Positions 1 to 7,691 of a stretch of 15,374 nt of DNA are shown piece after piece. The translations under genes were made by a program, and so were the position numbers. A model generated the notes under the pieces. The model had not been told where the DNA came from. It was given only the letters and a program-made list of their open reading frames with translations, and did no database searches. How positions within the stretch are numbered: the first letter of the stretch is position 1; each line of letters begins with the position of its first letter. The stretch lies in the NCBI GenBank assembly GCA_964493765.1, contig CAZBPK010000106.1, positions 1-15,374 of the forward strand, written 5' to 3'. This DNA is from CALLMJ01 sp964493765. Lineage in GTDB: Bacteria; Bacteroidota; Bacteroidia; J057; CALLMJ01.

Positions 1-573
1 GATGATATTCCTGTACCTCCAGATTATGCTACTTTAATTTTAGGTACTTGGGAAGCAAGCGATGATGAAAGTAGGTTTTATTCATTTGAAAAAGATAAAT
101 TATACAGTAATTCTAATTTAGAAGGAATAAAATATCAATTAGATTTGAATACTGTGGTTTTAGATAATGGTACAAAAATGATGATTTTAAATATAGATGA
201 TAATGAAATCACTTTTCAAATAAATGGTTCTAATTACACTTTTAAGAAAAGAAAGGAAGAAGTTTCTAAAAAGGAAAATCCCCAAAAAGAATCCATTGAC
301 CCTAAAAAGTTGATTGGCTTGTGGGACTTACCAACTGGAGATGAATTTTCATCTATACGTTTTAAATCCAATGGCTATTATGATATGGTTCCATTTAATG
401 ATGTTTATACTTATAAAGTTGAAGGAAATAAGATTTTCCTCAAAAAAACTGCTAATACTCCACCTTCTTTAGATGCCGAATCCACTTTAGAGATAATTTC
501 TTTAAATGATAAAGAATTGATTTTTTTATCGGGAAAAAATCAAGTAAAGTATAAAAGGTCAAAAAGTCAATAA
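1..573 (+). CDS. Partial protein with two lipocalin-like beta-barrel repeats (3' end only)
   Basis: The reading frame is open from base 1 and closes at TAA 571-573, so 190 residues are visible and the true start lies left of the window. An internal TTG at 145 could be mistaken for a start but cuts through the first repeat. Two similar units are visible. The first begins LILGTWEASDD and ends in YTFKKRK. The second begins LIGLWDLPTGDE and ends in VKYKRSK. Each has the G-x-W opening and alternating beta strands usual in lipocalin-like or META-like small domains of Bacteroidota lipoproteins. A charged linker (KKRKEEVSKKENPQKES) joins them. The N-terminus is missing, so I cannot say whether it is a lipoprotein. 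The function is unknown; ligand binding or a structural role in the periplasm or outer membrane is inference only. It is convergent with bshB1 and no strong terminator lies between them. Confidence 0.7.
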   Translation, partial: DDIPVPPDYATLILGTWEASDDESRFYSFEKDKLYSNSNLEGIKYQLDLNTVVLDNGTKMMILNIDDNEITFQINGSNYTFKKRKEEVSKKENPQKESIDPKKLIGLWDLPTGDEFSSIRFKSNGYYDMVPFNDVYTYKVEGNKIFLKKTANTPPSLDAESTLEIISLNDKELIFLSGKNQVKYKRSKSQ

Positions 574-695
574 TAAAGTTTACGTGGCAATAAAATGATT
601 GCTATAGAAATTATAGGGGCTCAAAACAAAACGCACCCGTAAGTTAGCAAGAGACATAAAAAAAATATTTTTACAATTAACTAAATAAGCTTTTA
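574..695. other. Convergent intergenic spacer
   Basis: This 122-bp spacer lies between the lipocalin-like gene and bshB1, which end toward each other. It holds two weak stem candidates, GCAAT/ATTGC and CTATA/TATAG, and an AT palindrome AAAAATATTTTT at about 661-672. None has the GC stem plus T-tract of a convincing intrinsic terminator. No protein or RNA gene is recognisable. Confidence 0.5.
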
Positions 696-1433
696 CTAAA
701 ACAAATCAGAAACACTATTAAGGGGAAATGCTTTAGGTAAGATAAAGCCTTCCCCGTATTTTTTTCCAATCATTCTTCCCATTTCCATGGCTCTTGAATA
801 GATATTTTCCCAAAATTCTTTTGAAGAAATATAGGTATCAGGTTCAATTGAATTTGGATCATAAAATTGTGATTGATAAGCTTTTATGGATTCTATTTTT
901 TTTTGCATAAAGGGAGTTATATCCACAACTAGGTTGGGAATCAAAAGTTTATCTTGAATATAATGGATATAGTTATGTGGTCTCCAAGGTTTTTGAAGTT
1001 CTTGGCCTTCGTAAGTTTGAATTTTTAAGAGACCACTGAGAAAAATAGACTCAATGGATAATTTTGCTGCTTTTCCATGGTCAGGATGCCTATCTTCAGG
1101 AGCATTAATTACTACTAATTTAGGCTGTAATTTCCTGATAACCTTAATGATTTTTAATTGGTTTTCTTTGTCATTAGAAAAGAAACCATCTGGCAATTCT
1201 AGGTTTTCTCTGTGAAAAAGTTCTAGTATATTTTTAGCATTATCAGCTTCTTTTAAACGCATTTCTGGAGTCCCTCTGGTACCTAATTCCCCTTTAGTAA
1301 AATCAACAATTCCCACTTTGAATCCTTCAGAGATCCATTTTAAAATAGAACCTGCACAACCCAGCTCTGCATCATCTGGATGTGCTGCTAATACTAAAAT
1401 ATCTAAGGTAGTTTTATAAGTTTCTTTGTGCAT
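696..1433 (-). CDS. bshB1: Bacillithiol biosynthesis deacetylase BshB1 (PIG-L family)
   Basis: This is a zinc-dependent N-deacetylase of the PIG-L/LmbE fold. In bacillithiol synthesis BshB1 removes acetate from GlcNAc-malate to give GlcN-malate, acting in the cytoplasm. The 245-residue protein has the N-terminal AHPDDAELGCAG motif, with H18 and D21 as expected zinc ligands and D20 as expected catalytic base. The third ligand is expected at H119 in DRHPDHGKAA. The stretch GELGTRGTPEMRLKEA (about 48-63) is characteristic of the BshB1 branch rather than of general PIG-L proteins. Length is normal for the family, and the gene ends in TAG. The ATG lies inside the upstream T9SS-protein gene, overlapping it by 31 bp in another frame. 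This suggests it is the last gene of the PSP1-led operon and is translationally coupled. bshA and bshC are not in the window. Confidence 0.9.
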   Translation of the reverse strand: MHKETYKTTLDILVLAAHPDDAELGCAGSILKWISEGFKVGIVDFTKGELGTRGTPEMRLKEADNAKNILELFHRENLELPDGFFSNDKENQLKIIKVIRKLQPKLVVINAPEDRHPDHGKAAKLSIESIFLSGLLKIQTYEGQELQKPWRPHNYIHYIQDKLLIPNLVVDITPFMQKKIESIKAYQSQFYDPNSIEPDTYISSKEFWENIYSRAMEMGRMIGKKYGEGFILPKAFPLNSVSDLF

Positions 1434-3181
1434 GTTTGGTCAGGAGTGTAAATTTTTAAATGGTAAATACCTGGTTTCAAATGTTTTAAATAGATTTTTT
1501 GATCAGGTTCATATTTAGATAAGAATTTACCTATGGAATCAAAAAGTTCCATCTTAAGAATATTTTTTGAAGTATTTATATATAAAACATCATCTACAGG
1601 ATTAGGAAAAACGTTTACTTCAAGTATTTTTATTTTCTCATTGGATACTAATAATTCTGTTTTTGAACCCATAACTGGTCTAATCATTAATGTTCCATTG
1701 AGGCGAGATTTTACAAAAACTGATGAACTATCCCAATAAATGTTATTATTGTTGTTGTAACTAAAATCAAAACCAACCCCAATTGGTTTGTTATCTGGTT
1801 GGGTAATTCCAATATAGTATTCATTAGGCAAGGGAAGAATAGTATCTAATAAGAAGTAATTAAAACTGTCTCGAGTGCTTAAATAGTTTAGATTGTAAAA
1901 TTTGCTGTATAAAATGGAATCTTTATGCGGGTGGGACATTACGACTAACCTAAAACCTTTTCCAGAAATAATATCTAAACTAGGAACGAAATTAATCATT
2001 ACTGCTTTTAAAGAGTCCTCTGTATGATTATAATATTTTTGTAGGAATGTTTTTGCAGTTCTTAAACCATAGCCGGTTTCTGGTTCCCCATCATCATAAG
2101 CCCAAACGGAATCTACAGGAAAATCTAATTTTAAGGTATCATTCAATATTTGGGGATCTGAAGCATTTTGATTTAAAGAAAATTGTACTCTAAAATGGGA
2201 AAATTTATCAATAACGTCCCATTGGTCGGCAAATGGTGGAATGGGGTATTCTGTTTTGGGTGGAAAAAATGCAAAAAATTGGTTTTGAACCAATGGTGGA
2301 TTTAATAATGTGTTGTTTTTAATTTCTTGAATAGACCAAATTAAATTTCTTCCTTCATTATTGGCACTCAAATTGGTTACTTCAATAAAACTTTGAGACA
2401 TCCAAGGTTTAGATTGAAATTGTTTTAATGGAACAGAAGTTAAGGAATCAAATAGGGAAAATCGTTTATCAGAAAAGGATAAATCTGTAAAAAGGGTATC
2501 GTTATGAGTTCTATTTTTGTTGAGGTAAATATAATCCAAAATCCATTGATCAAATAAACCGTTTAAATTTCCATAGGTTTCAAAATAAAATTGAAATTCA
2601 CCATGATGGTATTGGGAACTATGAACAGGAACAATAATTCTTTGGAATTGGGTCATGGTATCACCACCAACTCTAAACCATACCAGATTAGGAGTTTGTG
2701 TGTTGTCTAAAAAAAATAATTTTAAACTATCATTACTTTCTGCTTTATCTCCATATCCGCCATGCATAAAAAAAAATGAAAGGTAGATACTATCAGAAGC
2801 TGTAAAAGATGACAAATCGATAGGTTTAGAAATCAATTTTTCTTTTATTCCTTGAGTAGGTGTATCAAAATAACCCTGACCATTTTTTTGGGCGCCATCT
2901 AAAACTACAACACCACGATTAGGTGGGGTTTTTCCAATTCCAAAATGAATCTGAACATTTTCGTCTTCTTCCCATAAATTGGAGTTTAATTCCAAGGAGT
3001 TTTGGTAAAAATCATCAAAAAATGGTAGCTGAAGGCTTTGAGTTTTGTGATTTCGAGAAAAAAATCTAGAAACATTATTTTGAAAATTTGAGGGGGTCTC
3101 CAATTCATGAAGCAATACTTCTTGGGAAAATGCAAAAAATGGAAAAAGAAAAATTATGATTTTTAAACACCAAAATTTCAT
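1403..3181 (-). CDS. T9SS type A sorting-domain protein, exported beta-sandwich
   Basis: The protein has 592 residues. An N-terminal signal peptide (MKFWCLKIIIFLFPFFAFSQ) directs Sec export. About residues 519-592 form a typical T9SS type A C-terminal sorting domain: VFPNPVDDVLYIN, then MELFDSIGKFL, then LKPGIYHLKIY and a closing KKLIKL. It should therefore cross the outer membrane by type IX secretion and be released or surface-anchored. The region after the signal (about 50-225, from PFFDDFYQNS to DQWILDYIYL) looks like a jelly-roll beta-sandwich of the concanavalin/MAM type. I see no catalytic motif, so it may be a binding or structural protein. Its ATG overlaps the TGA of the PSP1 gene as ATGA (3178-3181), a sign of translational coupling. 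It ends in TAG inside bshB1. In many Bacteroidota a gldH gene follows PSP1; this protein is not GldH. Confidence 0.85.
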   Translation of the reverse strand: MKFWCLKIIIFLFPFFAFSQEVLLHELETPSNFQNNVSRFFSRNHKTQSLQLPFFDDFYQNSLELNSNLWEEDENVQIHFGIGKTPPNRGVVVLDGAQKNGQGYFDTPTQGIKEKLISKPIDLSSFTASDSIYLSFFFMHGGYGDKAESNDSLKLFFLDNTQTPNLVWFRVGGDTMTQFQRIIVPVHSSQYHHGEFQFYFETYGNLNGLFDQWILDYIYLNKNRTHNDTLFTDLSFSDKRFSLFDSLTSVPLKQFQSKPWMSQSFIEVTNLSANNEGRNLIWSIQEIKNNTLLNPPLVQNQFFAFFPPKTEYPIPPFADQWDVIDKFSHFRVQFSLNQNASDPQILNDTLKLDFPVDSVWAYDDGEPETGYGLRTAKTFLQKYYNHTEDSLKAVMINFVPSLDIISGKGFRLVVMSHPHKDSILYSKFYNLNYLSTRDSFNYFLLDTILPLPNEYYIGITQPDNKPIGVGFDFSYNNNNNIYWDSSSVFVKSRLNGTLMIRPVMGSKTELLVSNEKIKILEVNVFPNPVDDVLYINTSKNILKMELFDSIGKFLSKYEPDQKIYLKHLKPGIYHLKIYTPDQTCTKKLIKLP

Positions 3182-4299
3182 TTTGATTTATTTTTATGAT
3201 TGGGTTTCTTTTTATGATTTTTTTTATCTCTTTTATCTGATTCTAAGTGTAAATTTGATTGACCCACTACATCTACAAAATCTTCAGAATGATTGAATTT
3301 ATTTGCATTATTTTTCTCATTTTCGAGGAGAGATAGGGTAGGAGGTTTGATACCTTTTTTGTTTAGTTCAACTATTTCTTGAACTTTTTCAACGGGTAAT
3401 CCCACCCAACTATCATCATTGGGGTATCCAAACCACATCATTCGTTTGAAAATATCAACTTTTTGAAGCAAGGCGGTTCCTAATTCGGTTTTAAGTTCTT
3501 TTACATCAGGAATATCACTTAAAGCATCTAGATAAACTTCTAGTTCATAGTTTAAGCAACATTTTAATCTTCCGCAAAGCCCTGTTATTTTTGATGGATT
3601 TAACGAAATATTTTGGTATCTTGCAGATGCAGTAGTAACATTTTTAAAATCTTCTAACCAAGTAGAACAACAAAGTTCTCTACCACATGAGCCAATACCA
3701 CCCACTAATGCGGATTCTTGTCTTAAACCAATTTGGCGCATTTCAATGCGTATTTTAAATTCTTCTGCAAGAATTTTGATAAGTTCTCTAAAATCAATTC
3801 TATTTTCGGCAGTATAGAAGAATGTAGCTTTGGTGCCATCTGCTTGATAAAAAACTTCAGTGAGTTTCATATCAATTTTAAGTTTTGATATAATTTCACG
3901 AGTTTTGATTAGCATAGAATACTCCTGAGCTTTTAATTCTGTGAATTTTTGTAACTCTTCTGAACTTGCTTTTCTATAAATTTTAAGTACCTCGTTTTCA
4001 GGTATATTATGTTTTTTTAATTGTAATCTTACTAATTGCCCGCCAATACCCACAGAACCAATTTCATATCCTCTATCACTTTCTACTACAACCCAATCCC
4101 CGGGATATAAATCTAAATGATTGATATTTTTATAATACCCTTTTTGCATTCCACGAAATTTGATTTCGTAGATATTATGATTTTCGGAGGTACCCGGAGG
4201 TAACATATTTTCTAACCAATCATAGAAATTTATTCTGCTGCATCCACCTTCTGAGCAATCTCCATTACGTCCACATCCTTTTCCTGTACTGCAACCCAT
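3178..4299 (-). CDS. ricT: PSP1 domain protein, RicT/YaaT family
   Basis: This 373-residue protein belongs to the PSP1/RicT family. In Bacillus, RicT works in an Fe-S-containing RicA-RicF-RicT complex that influences RNA processing; the role in Bacteroidota is less clear. The conserved core contains LVGGIGSCGRELCCSTWL (C205, C210, C211) and ITGLCGRLKCCLNYE (C242, C247, C248), the family's cysteine signature. Four more cysteines sit in the N-terminal 20 residues (C3, C9, C15, C20), a possible extra metal or cluster site. The C-terminus is a lysine-rich tail (KKNHKKKPNHKNKSK) that could bind nucleic acid, which is inference. It is the first gene of the operon with the T9SS protein and bshB1, behind a good TAnnTTTG promoter candidate. 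The family is certain; the gene symbol is by homology and less so. Confidence 0.88.
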   Translation of the reverse strand: MGCSTGKGCGRNGDCSEGGCSRINFYDWLENMLPPGTSENHNIYEIKFRGMQKGYYKNINHLDLYPGDWVVVESDRGYEIGSVGIGGQLVRLQLKKHNIPENEVLKIYRKASSEELQKFTELKAQEYSMLIKTREIISKLKIDMKLTEVFYQADGTKATFFYTAENRIDFRELIKILAEEFKIRIEMRQIGLRQESALVGGIGSCGRELCCSTWLEDFKNVTTASARYQNISLNPSKITGLCGRLKCCLNYELEVYLDALSDIPDVKELKTELGTALLQKVDIFKRMMWFGYPNDDSWVGLPVEKVQEIVELNKKGIKPPTLSLLENEKNNANKFNHSEDFVDVVGQSNLHLESDKRDKKNHKKKPNHKNKSK

Positions 4300-4313
4300 A
4301 TCTGATTTTGTTA

Positions 4314-4345
4314 CAAAAATATTAAATTTTCTTGTATTAACGAAA
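4314..4345 (-). promoter_or_regulatory. Candidate Bacteroidota promoter for the PSP1 operon
   Basis: On the minus strand TATTTTTG (4321-4314) matches the Bacteroidota -7 consensus TAnnTTTG exactly. TTTC (4345-4342), 20 nt upstream, matches three of four bases of the -33 TTTG. The -7 box ends 14 nt before the ATG at 4299, giving a short leader without a Shine-Dalgarno site. Confidence 0.5.
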
Positions 4346-4356
4346 TGTTTATCTTT

Positions 4357-5016
4357 TTATTTTATATTTTGCCAGCAAATCATTTCATTCAAATTTTTAT
4401 ATCGTTCTAAAATTTCTAATTTCCCATTTTTACTTAATTCATTAAGAATGGGATTGTTATCTTGGATACTAGGTATTGTATTTATGAGAATCATACCATT
4501 TTTACTGGTCATTTTTTGAAGTTTACCCATAATTTGAGTTTCAAATAAAAATTCAGGTATTTGTAAATCAACAAATAAATCAACTATTATGAAATCATAA
4601 ATTTCATGGTTTTCTTGTATAAAAATTTGAGCATCTGTTATAAGAATTTTTAAATTTTTAAAACGTTGAATATTAAAGTATTTTTGAGAAATTTCTACAA
4701 CTAGTGGGTCTATTTCAATAGCGGTAACTTCATAGGTTTGTTCATGAAAATAATTTTCGAGTATTTCAAGAACACAACCAGCACCCAATCCTAACATTAA
4801 AATTTTTTTAGGAAAAAAATTCTTTAATTCCAATTGTTGAAAAGCAAACTCAAAGGCTTTTTGTAAAGCTCCGTAAGAATAATTGGCTTCTGCAGAATCT
4901 AATATAAATTTACCATTAACTTTTTGAACTTCTAAAACCTCATTATATTCTGAATGAAAGCGAATACTTTCGGATTGAAAGTTTAACCCTAGTAAATTGA
5001 GAATTTTTTTCAACAT
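4357..5016 (-). CDS. Spermidine synthase-like SAM-binding Rossmann protein
   Basis: The 219-residue protein has the class I SAM-methyltransferase/aminopropyltransferase fold. Visible parts are the glycine-rich loop KILMLGLGAGCVLEIL (71-86), the acidic residue after beta-2 in VTAIEIDPLVVEIS (about 97-110), the ITDAQIFI motif (126-133), and YDFIIVDLFVD (140-150). NYSYGALQ (45-52) and the FILDS segment resemble the N-terminal gate of spermidine synthases. The loop reads GLGAG, not the GGGDGG of true spermidine synthase, so the substrate is probably different; methyltransferase or aminopropyltransferase activity cannot be decided. No Met lies near an alternative start, and MLKKILNLLG is a natural N-terminus. 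The start codon directly follows the U-tract of an intrinsic terminator (5017-5048), so expression probably depends on readthrough from the YbjN gene or an unseen promoter. Confidence 0.75.
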   Translation of the reverse strand: MLKKILNLLGLNFQSESIRFHSEYNEVLEVQKVNGKFILDSAEANYSYGALQKAFEFAFQQLELKNFFPKKILMLGLGAGCVLEILENYFHEQTYEVTAIEIDPLVVEISQKYFNIQRFKNLKILITDAQIFIQENHEIYDFIIVDLFVDLQIPEFLFETQIMGKLQKMTSKNGMILINTIPSIQDNNPILNELSKNGKLEILERYKNLNEMICWQNIK

Positions 5017-5048
5017 AAAAAAAATAGCCTTTCTTGAAAAAGAAAGGC
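5017..5048 (-). terminator. Intrinsic terminator abutting the next start codon
   Basis: On the minus strand a perfect 9-bp stem is formed by GCCTTTCTT (5048-5040) and AAGAAAGGC (5035-5027) around a TTTC loop (5039-5036). It is followed by TA and eight T (5024-5017). The stem starts 29 nt after the YbjN stop codon. The T-run ends exactly at the ATG (5016) of the Rossmann protein, so termination would release RNA at the start codon. Confidence 0.8.
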
Positions 5049-5077
5049 AAAATTAATTAATTTATTAATTTAAGAAA

Positions 5078-5497
5078 TTAAGCTTCTGAAATACCGTATT
5101 TTTGTTTTAAGTAATCATCGTAATGATCCGCATAGTTTCCTACACGATTTAACATAGCACTCGCTTCTTGTTGGTCTAATCCATCTACTTCACGAATCAT
5201 TTTGATATAAATCCAATTTTCGTATTTAACAAAACTTACACCATAAAATCCGTAATTTACTTCTAATAATTCTTGATAAAACTCAAGTAGATGAGTAGAA
5301 GGTAATGGACATACTGGTGACATAACTTGGTAGTAAGCTCTTTTTTCTCTTTCAATGTACATAATATCTACCCAAACTAATGCAGAACCTTTTTTTAAAT
5401 TCCATTGACCGGGTTTATCACCTCTACAATCTGCAGGATTTACTCCTAATCCTTTAATACATTCTTCAACGATTTGATAATAATGTCCTAAATCCAT
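5078..5497 (-). CDS. YbjN domain-containing protein
   Basis: This 139-residue cytoplasmic protein has no signal peptide or membrane segment. The pattern of an N-terminal helix (MDLGHYYQIVEECIKGLGV), a strand pair around ALVWVDIMYIE and AYYQVMSPVCPLP, a helix (THLLEFYQELLEVN), then YGVSFVKYENWIYIKMIREVDGL and a closing helix matches the YbjN family, which has a fold related to type III secretion chaperones. The biochemical role is not established; E. coli YbjN has been linked to stress and motility. It stands alone behind its own candidate promoter and is followed by a strong terminator before the Rossmann-protein gene. The start is the only sensible ATG. Family assignment is fairly secure, function is not. 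Confidence 0.75.
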   Translation of the reverse strand: MDLGHYYQIVEECIKGLGVNPADCRGDKPGQWNLKKGSALVWVDIMYIEREKRAYYQVMSPVCPLPSTHLLEFYQELLEVNYGFYGVSFVKYENWIYIKMIREVDGLDQQEASAMLNRVGNYADHYDDYLKQKYGISEA

Positions 5498-5529
5498 TTT
5501 TTTGAAATTATTTTTGTTTAAAACTTCCG

Positions 5530-5561
5530 TAAAATTATGTACTTATTTTCAATTAAGCAAA
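5530..5561 (-). promoter_or_regulatory. Candidate promoter for the YbjN-domain gene
   Basis: On the minus strand TTTG (5561-5558) lies 20 nt before TAATTTTA (5537-5530). The second box differs from TAnnTTTG only at its last base, and the spacing fits the Bacteroidota -33/-7 arrangement. It would leave a leader of roughly 28 nt before the ATG at 5497. Confidence 0.4.
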
Positions 5562-5568
5562 TTTTTTT

Positions 5569-7443
5569 TTAAATATAACTCCAAGCAGTTTGATAATCTG
5601 CATGATATGACCAAAATTCCAATAACTTTTCATAAAATGGATAACTTGCAATTGTTGCACTGTCTCCTATGACTATCATTTTTTTTCTTGCTCTGGTTAT
5701 AGCAACATTCATTCTTCTTGTATCTCTTAAAAATCCTATTTCACCTTCATCATTAGACCTTACTAAGCTTATGGCAATAATATCTTTTTCTTCACCTTGA
5801 AATCCATCTACTGTATCAATCTTAGAATGTTTAAGTTTCTCTTCCTGAAATGCAATTTCTTCTAATAACTTAACCTGTTGTTTGTAGGGTGATATAATTC
5901 CAATTGAAGATTCAGGATATTTTTCCGCAAGATTTTTTAAATAAGTAATTAAAACATTCGCTTCTTCTGGATTGTAATAAGATAAAGTTTCAGGGTTTTG
6001 AATTTCGGAAAATCCACAGCCTGCTGTATCAATATAAGTGATAACGTGCTCTTCTTTACTTAATGCTTGGTTTTTCACGCTTTCATCTGCATGCAAATCG
6101 TTATGATAAAATATTTCAGAGGAAAATTTCATAATGATTTCATTGGCACGATATTGGGTGTTTAACATTACGGTTGCTTCTGGATATTTATCAATCAATC
6201 TTTCAAATAAGGTGATTGATAAGCCTATTTTTTCAGCTTCCAAAGATTTTACTGTTGGAGGCAACTGATGATGGTCACCAGCAAGTATTAGTTTTTTTGC
6301 TTTTGGTATAGCTATCCAGCAAGCAGGTTCTAAGGCTTGAGCGGCTTCATCTATCACTAATACATCAAATACCATTTTGTCTAAATATTCATGATCAGAA
6401 CCCGTTAATGTACAACAAATCACCTGTGCTTCTTCTAATACTGTTTTTACGATATTTTTTTCTAACTCAAAAGCTTCGTTTTGTAATTCTTTTACTTCTT
6501 TCAAAGATTCTCTTCTTTCTAACTTATCTTGAAAATTATAATTTCTTTTAAATTTTAATGCTTCTTCTTTTAATTGAATGGCTCTTTTTCTAAGTTCTTG
6601 AATTTGAGAAAAATAGGTTTGTTGTTCACAAACAGAATCCAAGGTTAATTTCCATACTTCTGGATCCATTCTTGCAGGATGCCCTAAACGTATTACTTTT
6701 AAGCCTTTTTGAGAGGCTTTTTTGGCTAACAAATCCGTTGCAGTATTAGATGCAGCACATACCAAAATCTTATTTTGATTTTTTGCTAAATAATAAATAG
6801 CTTCTGTTAAAGTAGTGGTTTTTCCTGTTCCGGGAGGTCCATGTACAATAGCTAATTCTTTTGAAGTCATAATTTTAACCACTGCTTCTTTTTGAGATGC
6901 ATTCAAATTAGGAATTTGCATTTCATAAGCTTGGGAAAAATGAATTTCCTCCTTTTCAAAAGCGATTTTTTTGATTTTTTCAAAATAAGGAGTACCTTTT
7001 TGATTCAATCGCTCAAGAGCTTTTTCCATTAAATTGTAACTGGTTTCATCAAAATATAAATCCATACCTAATTTTCCTCCCTCTATCCATTCAGGTAATT
7101 CAGAAGAATAAGGCACCACTTTGATGGCATTTTTATAAGCTGAAAGTATGACTGCTTTAAAAGATTTCGTTTCTTTTTTGGGAAGTTCTTGAAGAGTGAA
7201 AATAGAAATTACTTGTCCATTTTGTAGTTTAGCTTTGGGGTTTAAAAAACTTTCCGATTGAAATTCTAAAATTAATTGATTACCAGTTCCAATTTTTTCT
7301 TCTTCTAACTGAATTGGGTAAAATGAAATACCACTTTTTACACGTTCTTGAAGGCTTTTTTGGTTTATTAAATTTTCAAAGTATTCAATTTCAGCTTGTT
7401 TTTCAAGTAAGATTGCTTTTTGAAGTTTTTGTAGGATATTCAT
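5569..7443 (-). CDS. UPF1/IGHMBP2-like SF1 DNA/RNA helicase
   Basis: This is a 624-residue superfamily 1 helicase of the UPF1-like (SF1B) type, expected to unwind nucleic acid 5' to 3' using ATP. Motifs in order are: Q-region NASQKEAV (181-188), Walker A GPPGTGKTT (202-210), motif Ia CAASNTATDLL (229-239), Walker B DEAAQALEP (365-373), motif III LAGDHHQLPPT (387-397), QYRAN (430-434), motif V DTVDGFQGEEKDII (543-556) and motif VI RRMNVAITRARK (576-587). Residues 1-130 form a beta-rich N-terminal domain. Residues about 277-335 are charged and helical, like the stalk of IGHMBP2. All catalytic residues are present and the length is normal for short bacterial members. The physiological substrate is unknown. 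It is monocistronic, with a TAnnTTTG box 10 nt before the ATG. The structured repeat 7495-7623 lies just upstream. Confidence 0.88.
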   Translation of the reverse strand: MNILQKLQKAILLEKQAEIEYFENLINQKSLQERVKSGISFYPIQLEEEKIGTGNQLILEFQSESFLNPKAKLQNGQVISIFTLQELPKKETKSFKAVILSAYKNAIKVVPYSSELPEWIEGGKLGMDLYFDETSYNLMEKALERLNQKGTPYFEKIKKIAFEKEEIHFSQAYEMQIPNLNASQKEAVVKIMTSKELAIVHGPPGTGKTTTLTEAIYYLAKNQNKILVCAASNTATDLLAKKASQKGLKVIRLGHPARMDPEVWKLTLDSVCEQQTYFSQIQELRKRAIQLKEEALKFKRNYNFQDKLERRESLKEVKELQNEAFELEKNIVKTVLEEAQVICCTLTGSDHEYLDKMVFDVLVIDEAAQALEPACWIAIPKAKKLILAGDHHQLPPTVKSLEAEKIGLSITLFERLIDKYPEATVMLNTQYRANEIIMKFSSEIFYHNDLHADESVKNQALSKEEHVITYIDTAGCGFSEIQNPETLSYYNPEEANVLITYLKNLAEKYPESSIGIISPYKQQVKLLEEIAFQEEKLKHSKIDTVDGFQGEEKDIIAISLVRSNDEGEIGFLRDTRRMNVAITRARKKMIVIGDSATIASYPFYEKLLEFWSYHADYQTAWSYI

Positions 7444-7453
7444 AAATAGCTTT

Positions 7454-7461
7454 CAAAAATA
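7454..7461 (-). promoter_or_regulatory. -7 box of the helicase gene
   Basis: TATTTTTG on the minus strand matches TAnnTTTG exactly. It ends 10 nt before the ATG at 7443, so the leader would be only about 6-7 nt. No clear -33 TTG is seen at the expected place (about 7482-7485), so the call rests on the -7 box alone. Confidence 0.4.
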
Positions 7462-7494
7462 AGAATTTTATCATAATAAAGATAAAAATTTTTT

Positions 7495-7623
7495 GGGCGT
7501 GCCCCCTTCGCTTACGCTTTGGGGTCGGGCTGCTTCGGGCTTCGCTGTTCGCTTCGGCAATCCTTTTTCCACTTTTTTCAAAAGCGTTAAAAGGCAGTGC
7601 TAAACCCTTCGCATCCCTCACGC
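7495..7623. repeat. GC-rich structured intergenic repeat element
   Basis: This 129-bp block is strikingly GC-rich inside AT-rich flanks. It begins GGGCGTGCCCC and ends ATCCCTCACGC, and the ends are complementary (GCGTG 7497-7501, CACGC 7619-7623). Inside are CCCC/GGGG arms (7502-7505, 7521-7524), a GGGTCGGGCTGCTTCGGGC core, and a central hairpin. The hairpin has an outer stem CCTTTT/AAAAGG (7562-7567, 7589-7594), an inner stem CTTTT/AAAAG (7572-7576, 7580-7584), and GCA/TGC below it. CCCTTCGC occurs twice (7503-7510, 7605-7612). From memory, elements with GGGCGT...GGGTCGGGCT...ATCCCTMACGC recur between genes in many Bacteroidota genomes; I could not check this. A short reading frame across it (7621-7403, minus) looks spurious. 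Confidence 0.65.
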
Positions 7624-7691
7624 AAACAACGCATTTATATTGCTGTATTTTTTTACATTTTATTCATTTTTACCATAACACGAATCACAGT

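Noticed and set aside
661..672. AAAAATATTTTT as a terminator for bshB1 or the lipocalin-like gene
   Set aside because: A stem with only A-T pairs and no loop would be too weak; palindromes like this are expected by chance in AT-rich spacers.
1533..1739. + strand 68-codon frame within the T9SS protein gene
   Set aside because: It is antisense to the sorting domain, whose motif and overlap with bshB1 are clear; there is no independent coding evidence.
4357..5016. True spermidine synthase (speE)
   Set aside because: The GGGDGG loop is replaced by GLGAG and the polyamine-binding acidic motif is not clear, so only a spermidine synthase-like call is justified.
7403..7621. Minus-strand 72-codon reading frame over the helicase start and GC-rich repeat
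   Set aside because: It reads through a structured repeat and overlaps the helicase N-terminus; the peptide is low in plausible protein features. Such frames are a common false call on repeats.
7495..7623. Integron attC site or CRISPR repeat
   Set aside because: No RYYYAAC/GTTRRRY core pair in the right arrangement and no regularly spaced direct repeats; also no integrase or cas gene.
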